From Micromonospora sp. WMMD1120 (GTDB lineage: Bacteria; Actinomycetota; Actinomycetes; Mycobacteriales; Micromonosporaceae), in NCBI RefSeq assembly GCF_029626235.1, contig NZ_JARUBO010000005.1:4062501-4126500 (forward strand): a stretch of DNA of 64,000 nt, read 5' to 3'. This document shows positions 57,363 through 64,000 of the stretch, one piece after another. Positions within the stretch are counted from its first letter, which is position 1; each line of letters opens with the position of its first letter. Position numbers and translations under genes: made by a program. The notes under the pieces are model-generated. The model saw nothing but the letters and a program-made list of their open reading frames with translations. It made no database searches and had not been told where the DNA came from.

Positions 57363-59052
57363 GGGAACCTCGTCGCGCCAGCACCGCACACGCGGCGACC
57401 AGGAAGAGGACCGTGAAACCGGCGAGTATCAGCCAGTTCACCCACACCGGACGGGCGAAGCTGTCGCCGTACGTGGCCAGCAGCGGCGGGCCGAGCGGGG
57501 AGCCGCCGTCGCGCCACAGCCGCTCGACGCCGGCGGTGTGCCCCAACCCCTCGAACGCCCACCGGTTGGACATCGCGTAGCTGAGCCACTGACCGCCGAC
57601 CGCCATCGCCGGGACCGGCAGGATCGCGCCGACGAACAGCACCTGCGGGAAGCACAACATCGGCAGCATGAGAGTCGCCTGGGCCGCGTCGGACACCGCC
57701 GCCGAGCACAGCAGACCGAGGGCGAGCGCCGCGGCCGACGAGAGCAGCAGTGTCGCGTACAGGGCGGCGAAGTCCCGCGCGCCGACCGGCGGCAGCCGGT
57801 CGATGCCGCGCAGCACGCCGAGTAGCGCCAGGTCCACCAGGGCCAGCAGCGGTAAGAGCACCGCGACCTTCGCCAACAGGTACGGCGCCAGGCGTACGCC
57901 CGCCAGTCGCTCGCGGCGCAGGATGGGCAGCTCGGTGCAGATCTGGAGCAGCCCGTAGGTGAGCCCGAAGAAGAAGCCACCGAAGGCGATCCAGAACAGG
58001 ATCATCACGGTGACGGTAGGGCTCGGCCGGCTCGGCTCGAACGCTCCGGGACGGAACAGCAGCGCGAACATGCCGAGCACCAGCAGCGGTGAGCCGAGCA
58101 GGATCGCCAGGGTCAGCCGGTTGCGGGCGACGATCTCCGCGTTGCGCGCGGTGAGCACCGCCCACTGCCGTAGCCGGCCGACCCGCCGGGGCGGCGGTCC
58201 GTGCCCGTCGCCGGTGACAGCGAGCGGTCGGCCCGTGTCATGCGGCGTCGTCGCGGTGGGCGGCCGGTCGTCGCGCTGCGCGGCGAAGCGTTCGGGCCAC
58301 TCGGCGGGGTGTGCCACCTGGTCGAGCCGCAGGTGCACCTCGACGAGCGACGGTAGGTCGAAGAACTCCCGGGCGGCGTCCGGTGTGCCGGCGAACGCCA
58401 GGCGGCCCTGGCGGGTCAACACGATGACCCGGTCGCAGTGGTCCACGTCGGTGACCTGGTGGGTGGTGAGCACCACCGTCGTCCCGGTGTCCGCGAGCGC
58501 GCGGAGCACCCGGAGCAGCTCCACGGCGATCGTCGGATCCAGCCCCGTCGTGGGCTCGTCCAGGAAGAACACCCCGGGTCGGGCGAGCAGTTCGACGGCG
58601 ATGCTGGCGCGTTTGCGCTCACCGCCGCTGAGCAGGCCCACCGGCGTGGCGGCCCGTTCGGTGAGCCGCAGCTCGGCCAGCACCTCGGCGACGCGGTCAC
58701 CAGCACCGACCGGCCCGGCGGGGCGCAGCCGGGCGGCGTAGCGCAGGGTGCGGGCCAGTGGTAGTTCCCGGTGGATGATGTCGTCCTGCGGAACGAGGCC
58801 CACCGCGCCCGTGGTGCCGGGGCCGTGGTGCGTCACGCTGCCCGCCGTCGGCCCGCGTACTCCGGCGAGGGTTTCCAGCAGGGTGGTCTTGCCGGCGCCG
58901 CTGGCGCCGATGATCGCGACAAGCTCGCCCGGCGCGATGCCCAGGGAGATGTCGTCCAGGACCTGGCGACCGCCCCGGACGCGCTGCCCGAGACCACTGG
59001 TGGCGATGCCGACGCCGGTGCACGGGGGAGTCGTGGTCTGCTCGGTCGTCAT
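57349..59052 (-). CDS. ABCG-like half transporter (ATPase fused to ABC-2 permease)
   Basis: This 567-residue fusion has an N-terminal ATPase with GASGAGKTT, signature LLSGGERKRASIAVELL and FFLDEPTTGLD (about residues 20-240). An ABC-2 membrane domain with six segments follows (about 310-560). The order ATPase-then-membrane matches ABCG/White half transporters, which dimerise to export lipids or drugs. The class V aminotransferase gene overlaps its end, suggesting that the product of that enzyme may be exported. ATG 59052 has a weak ribosome site. An inverted AACATCG/CGATGTT pair lies upstream. Confidence 0.88.
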   Translation of the reverse strand: MTTEQTTTPPCTGVGIATSGLGQRVRGGRQVLDDISLGIAPGELVAIIGASGAGKTTLLETLAGVRGPTAGSVTHHGPGTTGAVGLVPQDDIIHRELPLARTLRYAARLRPAGPVGAGDRVAEVLAELRLTERAATPVGLLSGGERKRASIAVELLARPGVFFLDEPTTGLDPTIAVELLRVLRALADTGTTVVLTTHQVTDVDHCDRVIVLTRQGRLAFAGTPDAAREFFDLPSLVEVHLRLDQVAHPAEWPERFAAQRDDRPPTATTPHDTGRPLAVTGDGHGPPPRRVGRLRQWAVLTARNAEIVARNRLTLAILLGSPLLVLGMFALLFRPGAFEPSRPSPTVTVMILFWIAFGGFFFGLTYGLLQICTELPILRRERLAGVRLAPYLLAKVAVLLPLLALVDLALLGVLRGIDRLPPVGARDFAALYATLLLSSAAALALGLLCSAAVSDAAQATLMLPMLCFPQVLFVGAILPVPAMAVGGQWLSYAMSNRWAFEGLGHTAGVERLWRDGGSPLGPPLLATYGDSFARPVWVNWLILAGFTVLFLVAACAVLARRGSRDAA

Positions 59053-59091
59053 GTCCGTCGCCCGATCCGGTCGGTGAGGGGTCCACCTGAA

Positions 59092-59113
59092 CATCGTTCC
59101 TCACCGATGTTAC
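59092..59113. promoter_or_regulatory. Inverted AACATCG-N8-CGATGTT upstream of the ABCG-like exporter
   Basis: Perfect 7-bp arms (59092-59098 and 59107-59113) lie 40-61 bases before the exporter start. The half-site is shared with the palindromes at 29768 and 39993. Confidence 0.5.
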
Positions 59114-59164
59114 TGAGTGGACGGGTCGGTGTACCGGCCGGATCGGCCGTCGCTGCCAGCCCAC

Positions 59165-59785
59165 TCAGTCGATCGGGGTCCGTGCCTCCGCCGGCACCTG
59201 GAGAAGGTCCAGGCAGTTACGCCACAGCGTCTCCAGCTGGGTCGGATCGTTGAGCAGCTTCGCGAGCAGGACCCGTCCCTCGATCTGGGCCACGATGGAC
59301 CGGGCGGCCTCCCGGACGTCGACCGACGGGCCGGCCAGCCCGCGGTCCTTCGCCTCGACGACGACCTTCTCGATGAGGGCGATCTGCTCTTCGAAGATCT
59401 CCTGGAGCCGACCACGGATCTCCTCGGCCTGGTTGCTGAGTTCGAGGGCGAGGTTGCCGAACAGGCAGCCGGTGACCACCCCGGACTTCTGCTGGCCGAC
59501 GCGCTGGATCTCCTCGGTCGCCACGAACAGGTCCCGTAGCCGCCGCAGCGGGTCGTGCTCGGTGCCGAGCAGTTGCTCCCACTGGCGGCGCTGGGCGACC
59601 CAGTGCTCGTCGATGACGGTGCGGGCGAGGGCCTGCTTGGATTCGAAGAAGTAGTAGAAGCTGCCCTTTGGCACGCCGGCCGTGGCGCAGATCTCGGCCA
59701 CCCCCAGGGCCGAGTAGCCCCGCTGCTCGATCAACGTGGCGGCAGCGTCGAGGATCTTGTTCCGCGCGTCACTGGTCCGTCCCAT
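59165..59785 (-). CDS. TetR-family regulator
   Basis: This 206-residue protein has a clear TetR helix-turn-helix (about residues 25-47, LGVAEICATAGVPKGSFYYFF) and a C-terminal domain of the LmrA/YxaF-like type with the GCLFGNLALELS segment. It is divergent from an SDR/tautomerase gene pair, and two operator-like palindromes lie between them. It probably represses both itself and that pair until an unknown small, perhaps phenolic or quinone, ligand binds. Confidence 0.92.
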   Translation of the reverse strand: MGRTSDARNKILDAAATLIEQRGYSALGVAEICATAGVPKGSFYYFFESKQALARTVIDEHWVAQRRQWEQLLGTEHDPLRRLRDLFVATEEIQRVGQQKSGVVTGCLFGNLALELSNQAEEIRGRLQEIFEEQIALIEKVVVEAKDRGLAGPSVDVREAARSIVAQIEGRVLLAKLLNDPTQLETLWRNCLDLLQVPAEARTPID

Positions 59786-59800
59786 GCATTGGAGAATACA

Positions 59801-59837
59801 CGACCGGTCGGCTAGCTTTTAGTAGACCAGTCGTCTA
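59801..59837. promoter_or_regulatory. TetR operator pair in the TetR/SDR divergent promoter
   Basis: ACGACCGGTCGGCTA (59801-59815) and TAGACCAGTCGTCTA (59823-59837) are related palindromes (TAGAC...GTCTA arms) 22 bases apart, both between the divergent starts. TAGACC-type boxes are usual for this TetR subfamily. Confidence 0.6.
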
Positions 59838-59902
59838 GTGATCGTCCGGTCGGACTACCAGGTCCGGCCCCGCAGGGCTTCGGCCAGTCAGGAAGGGTTT
59901 CC

Positions 59903-60619
59903 ATGAGCACCAGTCAGGCACAGAAGGTCGTCGTGATCACCGGTGCGTCCCAGGGCATCGGCGCGGGCCTGGTGGACGCCTACCGCAAGCTCGGCTACGG
60001 CGTGGTCGCCACGTCGCGCTCGATCGGCGCGTCCGACGACCCGCAGGTCGTCACCGTTCGGGGCGACATCGCGGACGCCGACACGGCGCAGCGGGTGGTG
60101 GACGCCGCCCTCGACCGCTTCGGGCGTGTCGACACCCTGGTGAACAACGCCGGCGTCTTCGTCGCCAAGCCGTTCACCGACTACACCGACGAGGATTTCG
60201 ACAAGGTGACCGGGATCAACCTCGCCGGGTTCTTCCACCTCACCCGGCGCGTCATGCCGCACCTGCTGGCCAGTGGCGCCGGCCACATCGTCAGCATCAC
60301 GACCAGCTTCGTCGACCAGCCCAACTCGAACGTCCCCTCGGTGCTCGCGTCGTTGACCAAGGGCGGCCTCAGCTCGGCCACCAAGTCCCTGGCCATCGAG
60401 TACGCGGGTCGCGGGGTGCGGGTCAACGCCGTCGCGCCCGGCGTCATCAAGACCCCGATGCACCCGGTCGAGACGCACGAGACGCTCGCCGGCCTGCACC
60501 CGGTGGGCCGGATGGGCGAAACCAGTGACGTGGTCGAGGCCGTCGTCTACCTCGAGTCCGCCCCGTTCGTCACCGGCGAGATCCTGCACGTCGACGGTGG
60601 CCAGAACGCCGGTCACTGA
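59903..60619 (+). CDS. SDR-family protein lacking the catalytic tyrosine
   Basis: This 238-residue Rossmann-fold protein has TGASQGIG at residues 14-21, NNAG and the VNAVAPGVIKTPMH end-region typical of SDRs. The usual YxxxK is replaced: the lysine is kept in SVLASLTKGG but Ala stands where Tyr is expected. Activity may therefore differ (another proton donor, isomerase-like chemistry or loss of activity). It is followed after 28 bases by a tautomerase gene and is divergent from a TetR regulator. Confidence 0.88.
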   Translation: MSTSQAQKVVVITGASQGIGAGLVDAYRKLGYGVVATSRSIGASDDPQVVTVRGDIADADTAQRVVDAALDRFGRVDTLVNNAGVFVAKPFTDYTDEDFDKVTGINLAGFFHLTRRVMPHLLASGAGHIVSITTSFVDQPNSNVPSVLASLTKGGLSSATKSLAIEYAGRGVRVNAVAPGVIKTPMHPVETHETLAGLHPVGRMGETSDVVEAVVYLESAPFVTGEILHVDGGQNAGH

Positions 60620-60647
60620 CCTGACCCGATCCGCAGAGGAGCAGACG

Positions 60648-60878
60648 ATGCCGATCGTCACCATCCAGATCACCCGCGAGGGCAGCACGCCCGGCACGTC
60701 CGCGGCGACCGCCGAGGAGAAGGCCGCCCTGATCAAGGGGGTGAGCGAGCTGCTGCGCGACGTCCTGAACAAGCCATTGACGTCGACCTTCGTGGTGATC
60801 GACGAGGTCGCGACCGAGAACTGGGGTCGTGGCGGCCTCCCGGTCGCTCAGTTCCGGCGACAGCAGAGCGCCGAGTAG
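60648..60878 (+). CDS. 4-oxalocrotonate tautomerase-like protein
   Basis: This 76-residue protein begins MPIVTIQITREG, so the catalytic Pro is exposed after Met removal, and has the ENWGRGG segment typical of the family. It would interconvert keto and enol forms of a small molecule. GAGGAGCAGACG precedes ATG 60648. Co-transcribed with the SDR-like protein under the TetR regulator. Confidence 0.9.
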   Translation: MPIVTIQITREGSTPGTSAATAEEKAALIKGVSELLRDVLNKPLTSTFVVIDEVATENWGRGGLPVAQFRRQQSAE

Positions 60879-60943
60879 GCCCGGCCCTCGCCGGTGCGGT
60901 GTGTCTCCGCGCCGGCGGGGGCCCGCTGAGCGTCGCGCTCGGG

Positions 60944-61774
60944 CTACCCCGCGACCTCGGCGAAGAACCGCCGCAGAGCGTCGGCGACCAGGATGGGTGC
61001 CGTCATCGTCACGAAGTGCGACTGGCCCGGCCAGACGACACGACGTGCCGTCGGCATCGCCGCGGCCAGAGCGCTGACTGTCGTGGGCATCGGCTCCCAC
61101 GTGTCGGCGCCCGCCAGCAGGAGCGTCGGCACGCTGATCGAGGACCACCGCGCGATGTCCGTGCTGTCCGCGGCGAGGGCCTCGAGATCGTGCAGCCAGC
61201 CGATCGCCGAGCGTCGGGCCTCGACCGGGTCGGGCGTCCGGTCGCCGGCCGAGGCGGCGAGCGCGGCGACGATCTCGGCCGGAACCCGCGTCACGTCGTT
61301 CAACGCCGCTGCCATCGCCGGGGCGTCGTCGCGTGCGAAGGCGGAACGGTACCTGGCGAGCAGCGGTGCGATCCCTGCTCCGGCGGCGTAGAGCGGAGGC
61401 TCGAAGACGGCCAGCGAACGTAGGCCCTGAGGGTCGGCCGAGGCGGTGTGCAGCGCCACTGTCGCTCCGTAGGACGCTCCGACGAGATGGACCGGCTTGC
61501 CCGAGGGACGGCGTGCCGCCTCGATGACGGCCAGCAGGTCGGCGGTCTCGTCCGGGAAGGACTTGGGGCCCGGCGGAACGTCGCTGGGACCGTACCCGCG
61601 CCGGGCCGGCATCCACACCGTGTGCTCCCGGGCGAGGCCGCCCGCGACGGCGGCCCACGAGTGCAGCCCGCCACCCGAACCGTGCACGAGTACGACGGGG
61701 TCCCCGGCCCCGAGACGCCGCACCACCAGACGGGTCCCGTCGGGGGATTCGATGGTCAGGTCTTCGCTGTTCAC
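60944..61774 (-). CDS. Alpha/beta hydrolase
   Basis: This 276-residue hydrolase has the oxyanion segment VLVHGSGGGLHSW, the nucleophile elbow GASYG (Ser about residue 100), a late Asp (LLLAGADTWEP) and the catalytic His in WPGQSHFV, so a complete triad. No signal peptide. It is the second gene after a TetR regulator, overlapping it by ATGA (61771-61774), and should be controlled by it. Substrate unknown. Confidence 0.9.
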   Translation of the reverse strand: MNSEDLTIESPDGTRLVVRRLGAGDPVVLVHGSGGGLHSWAAVAGGLAREHTVWMPARRGYGPSDVPPGPKSFPDETADLLAVIEAARRPSGKPVHLVGASYGATVALHTASADPQGLRSLAVFEPPLYAAGAGIAPLLARYRSAFARDDAPAMAAALNDVTRVPAEIVAALAASAGDRTPDPVEARRSAIGWLHDLEALAADSTDIARWSSISVPTLLLAGADTWEPMPTTVSALAAAMPTARRVVWPGQSHFVTMTAPILVADALRRFFAEVAG

Positions 61775-62355
61775 TTCTGCTCCCGAGGGCCGGTCGGCCA
61801 GTTGCTCAGTGTGGTGTGCACCGCGTCGAGGATCGAGTGCCAGGACGCGTCGACGGCGCGCGGATGCCCGAACCCGTCGACGGTCTCGAGGCTCGTGAAC
61901 CCGTGCAGGGTGCTGCGGACGAACCGGATCGCGTCGGTCAGCGCGGGCTCGTCCAACCCGTAGCCGCGCAGCATCGCGTAACTCAGGTCGATTAAGCGCA
62001 GGTGCCCGGCGGAACGTGTGCCGACCTCGGGCGGCAGCGGGAGTTGGGTCGCCGCGTACTGCCCCGGGTGGGCGAGGGCGAACGCGCGCCAGGCGTCGGC
62101 GAACGCGTCGAGCGCGTGGCGGCCCGCACGACCGGCCACGGCGATCGCGAGCCGGTCGGCGAACCCGGCCGCGGCCCGCACCGCGACCTGCTCGATCAAC
62201 GCGTCACGACTGCGGACGTGCGCGTACAACGCGGCGTCGGACACCCCGAAGTGCCGAGCGACGGCCGCGACGGTCAGTCGTGCCAGGCCGACCGTGTCCG
62301 CCAGGTCGACCGCGGCGGCGATGACGCGCTCGCTGGTGAGGCCCTGTCGCGGCAT
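61771..62355 (-). CDS. TetR-family regulator (WHG-type ligand domain)
   Basis: This 194-residue protein has the helix-turn-helix at about residues 27-50 (LTVAAVARHFGVSDAALYAHV). The C-terminal domain, AFADAWRAFALAHPGQYAAT with RFVRSTLHGFTSLE, is the TetR_C_33/WHG type. It is the first gene of a two-gene operon with the alpha/beta hydrolase. A palindrome lies 29 bases before the start. Confidence 0.92.
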   Translation of the reverse strand: MPRQGLTSERVIAAAVDLADTVGLARLTVAAVARHFGVSDAALYAHVRSRDALIEQVAVRAAAGFADRLAIAVAGRAGRHALDAFADAWRAFALAHPGQYAATQLPLPPEVGTRSAGHLRLIDLSYAMLRGYGLDEPALTDAIRFVRSTLHGFTSLETVDGFGHPRAVDASWHSILDAVHTTLSNWPTGPREQK

Positions 62356-62383
62356 GGCAATCCTTTGGTAGGCTAGGAAACTA

Positions 62384-62398
62384 CTTAGGTGCCCTAAG
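62384..62398. promoter_or_regulatory. TetR operator-like palindrome CTTAGG-N3-CCTAAG
   Basis: A perfect 6-bp inverted repeat with a 3-base centre lies directly upstream of the TetR-hydrolase operon. It is the only strong palindrome in that promoter. Confidence 0.6.
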
Positions 62399-62494
62399 AT
62401 AGCACGTGCCCTGATCCAGCCGGCCGGCCCGTGACATGAACGGGGCGCTGGGGGAAAGACCGGCCGTCGCCGATCAGGAGGGCCGGGACGAGAG

Positions 62495-62635
62495 TCGTCG
62501 TCTCATCGCGGCACCCTGGCCGACGCACCGGAGTTGTACCGCCGCTTCGACCGCCGGGAGGACGGGGTCATCAAGGCGGTGCTGCGTCCGGGCTGCCGCA
62601 CGGACGGCGGCCGGTGTCCGTCGAATCGGCCTTAA
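62495..62635 (+). pseudogene. C-terminal remnant of a zinc-dependent alcohol dehydrogenase
   Basis: From about 62504 one frame reads HRGTLADAPELYRRFDRR followed by EDGVIKAVLRPG, the closing segment of zinc-binding medium-chain dehydrogenases. It then runs to a TAA at 62633. No start, catalytic domain or zinc site is upstream; the preceding bases are unrelated. It is the scar of a lost or rearranged gene in the 750-base gap between 62356 and 63102. Confidence 0.6.
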
Positions 62636-63102
62636 GGGGCGTTAGGTCACGATCCCTGCCCTGGTGGCGGGCGCGTCGAGGTGACAGTCGCCGATCCGGC
62701 TCTTCGGGAGAGGTGAGGGTCACACCAGCCGCCGCTGGGTTCGCGTGGTGTGCCGGAGGCGCTGCCGACCTCGCGACCCGATCAAGGTCATTCGATGGTG
62801 TCGAGCGCGCGGGCGCGTCCACCGTCGTCAGGTCACCGCGGATCATGCCTGGTCGCGGCGCGTGTCAGGGGGGCGCCGGGCCTGGTCGCCGCAGAGCTAT
62901 CGTTTGACAACGTTGCCACCGGCGCGCGAAGGTGCCGGGAGGGGCTGCGGATGCGGCTGTGACGGGCGAATACTGCGCTACGTCTATATTGCCGGATTGT
63001 TACATTTTCAACAGGCCCTCGCCTTGCGGATGACCCTCCGGCCGCAATACGTTGCCGTCAACAACAAAACCAAGTGAAGGTTCAACCTTCCGGAGGCAAC
63101 CG
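62636..63102 (+). promoter_or_regulatory. Upstream region of the right-edge sugar transporter
   Basis: No gene is supported here. It has a LacI-like near-palindrome TGACAACGTTGCCA (62905-62918), an unusually AT-rich stretch around 62965-63070 (for example CTATATTG and TTACATTTTC) and the perfect palindrome GAAGGTTCAACCTTC (63076-63090). This last lies just before the leader ORF's ribosome site. These are likely promoter and operator elements of the next operon. Confidence 0.45.
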
Positions 63103-63132
63103 ATGACGTTGGCGAGGTGGTACGAGCGATGA
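63103..63132 (+). CDS. Nine-codon leader ORF (MTLARWYER)
   Basis: CCGGAGGCAACCG is an excellent ribosome site for ATG 63103. The frame encodes MTLARWYER and stops at TGA 63130-63132, overlapping the ATG of the transporter ATPase (63129) by the ATGA junction. Ribosomes that finish it could restart on the main gene. It may be only a coupling device. Confidence 0.45.
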   Translation: MTLARWYER

Positions 63133-64000
63133 GCGACGTGCCGACCCTCCTTGAGATGCGCTCCATCACCAAGGAGTTCCCCGGAGTCAAGGCCCTCTCC
63201 GACGTCAACCTGGTGGTTCGCGCCGGCGAGATCCATGCCATCTGCGGCGAGAACGGTGCGGGCAAGTCCACGCTGATGAAGGTGCTCAGCGGGGTCTACC
63301 CACACGGCAGCTACGACGGCCAGATCGTCTACCAGGGTGCGGAGGCGCGGTTCTCCGACATCCGGGCGAGCGAGAACGCCGGAATCGTGATCATCCACCA
63401 GGAGCTCGCGCTCATTCCCGGGATGTCGATCGCCGAGAACATCTTCCTCGGCAACGAACCGCGCAAGCGGGGCTCGATCGACTGGAAGGCCGCGAACCGG
63501 ATGGCACTGGACCTGATGGCCCGGGTCGGTCTGGAAGAGGACCCGGACACCCTGGTCAAGGACATCGGTGTCGGCAAGCAGCAGCTCGTGGAGATCGCCA
63601 AGGCGTTCGCCAAGGACGTGAAGCTGCTCATCCTGGACGAGCCCACGGCCGCGCTGAACGAGGCGGACTCCCAGCACCTGCTGGACCTGCTGCGCGGATT
63701 CCGCTCGCGGGGCATCACCTCGATCATGATCTCGCACAAGCTGAACGAGATCGAGGCGATCGCCGACCAGATCACCATCCTGCGCGACGGCCGGACCGTG
63801 GAGACCCTCGACGTCAAGGCCGACGGGGTCGACGAGGACCGGATCGTGCGGGGCATGGTCGGCCGCGAGCTGAGCAGCCGCTTCCCGGACCACACCCCGA
63901 AGATCGGGGAGGTCTTCTTCGAGGTGCGCAACTGGAACGTCCGGCACCCGATCTCCGCGGAGCGGCAGGTCTGCAAGAACGAGAGCTTCGTGGTGCGTCG
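63129..64000 (+). CDS. MmsA/GguA-like sugar ABC transporter ATP-binding protein, partial (right edge)
   Basis: The open frame of 290 residues runs off the window. It has Walker [11 protein letters not shown], the [20 protein letters not shown] segment, the degenerate signature [15 protein letters not shown], Walker [13 protein letters not shown] and the switch [14 protein letters not shown]. The start of the second domain follows ([14 protein letters not shown]). It is a clear paralogue of the ATPase at 24757-26295. Unlike that operon, no binding-protein gene precedes it; the partners may follow beyond the edge. Confidence 0.92.
   Translation, partial: MSDVPTLLEMRSITKEFPGVKALSDVNLVVRAGEIHAICGENGAGKSTLMKVLSGVYPHGSYDGQIVYQGAEARFSDIRASENAGIVIIHQELALIPGMSIAENIFLGNEPRKRGSIDWKAANRMALDLMARVGLEEDPDTLVKDIGVGKQQLVEIAKAFAKDVKLLILDEPTAALNEADSQHLLDLLRGFRSRGITSIMISHKLNEIEAIADQITILRDGRTVETLDVKADGVDEDRIVRGMVGRELSSRFPDHTPKIGEVFFEVRNWNVRHPISAERQVCKNESFVVR

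Overview
The window is about 64 kb of very GC-rich DNA with high third-position GC, many GTG and a few TTG starts, strong AGGAGG-type ribosome sites, ATGA/GTGA gene overlaps, and many secreted proteins with ricin-type (CBM13) lectin domains. Together these point to a filamentous actinomycete, most likely Micromonosporaceae (Micromonospora-like). This assignment is inferred from style and gene content; no rRNA or marker gene is present. No tRNA, rRNA, CRISPR array, phage or complete insertion sequence was seen.

Layout. 1-7.9 kb: a partial large membrane protein at the left edge, a divergent AraC-regulator/short-chain dehydrogenase pair, a FUSC-type membrane protein, and an operon of a ribbon-helix-helix regulator, a DUF4097 protein and a DrrAB-like ABC exporter. 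8.0-27.6 kb: an L-arabinose/hemicellulose utilisation region. It holds araB-araD, a YtfQRT/YjfF-type sugar ABC importer and araA; a secreted GH43 enzyme; a LacI-family regulator; a secreted GH27 enzyme; and a second sugar importer of the ChvE/MmsA/MmsB type. Seven copies of a 14-bp LacI-type operator (core TGTTANCGNTAACA) lie in front of araB, GH43, GH27 and chvE, several across a TTGAC(G/T)-16/17-TAACA(C/G) promoter. They tie uptake, intracellular catabolism and polymer hydrolysis into one regulon, probably run by the LacI protein at 20.2-21.3 kb.

27.5-28.3 kb is a non-coding repeat island with 26-bp inverted ends, a 142-bp tandem duplication and a 16-bp triplication. 28.3-35.1 kb carries two secreted phosphoesterases (one PhoD-like with a Tat signal), an MFS transporter, a TolB-like protein and a secreted protein with calcium-loop-like repeats. 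35.2-39.9 kb is an ATPase-permease-ATPase operon of the FtsX/MacB class. 40-42.2 kb has a decayed M23 peptidase next to an intact two-domain muralytic amidase with the same SH3 tail. 42.2-45.9 kb is an operon of a rifampicin-phosphotransferase-like enzyme, a membrane protein and a TetR regulator, with two operator-like repeats in its promoter; a membrane-anchored M23 protein is divergent.

47.1-55.2 kb is a cell-surface block. It has a 1002-residue lectin/FN3 protein whose C-terminal domain matches a separate small secreted protein, a DUF916-type membrane-anchored protein (a WxL-like surface system), a DUF4331 protein and a secreted GH16 glucanase behind a CebR-like palindrome. 55.5-62.4 kb holds a small DUF protein, a class-V aminotransferase coupled to an ABCG-like exporter, two TetR-controlled enzyme clusters (SDR plus tautomerase; alpha/beta hydrolase) and promoter palindromes. 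62.5-64 kb holds a dehydrogenase remnant, a 9-codon leader ORF and the start of another MmsA-like sugar transporter ATPase cut by the right edge.
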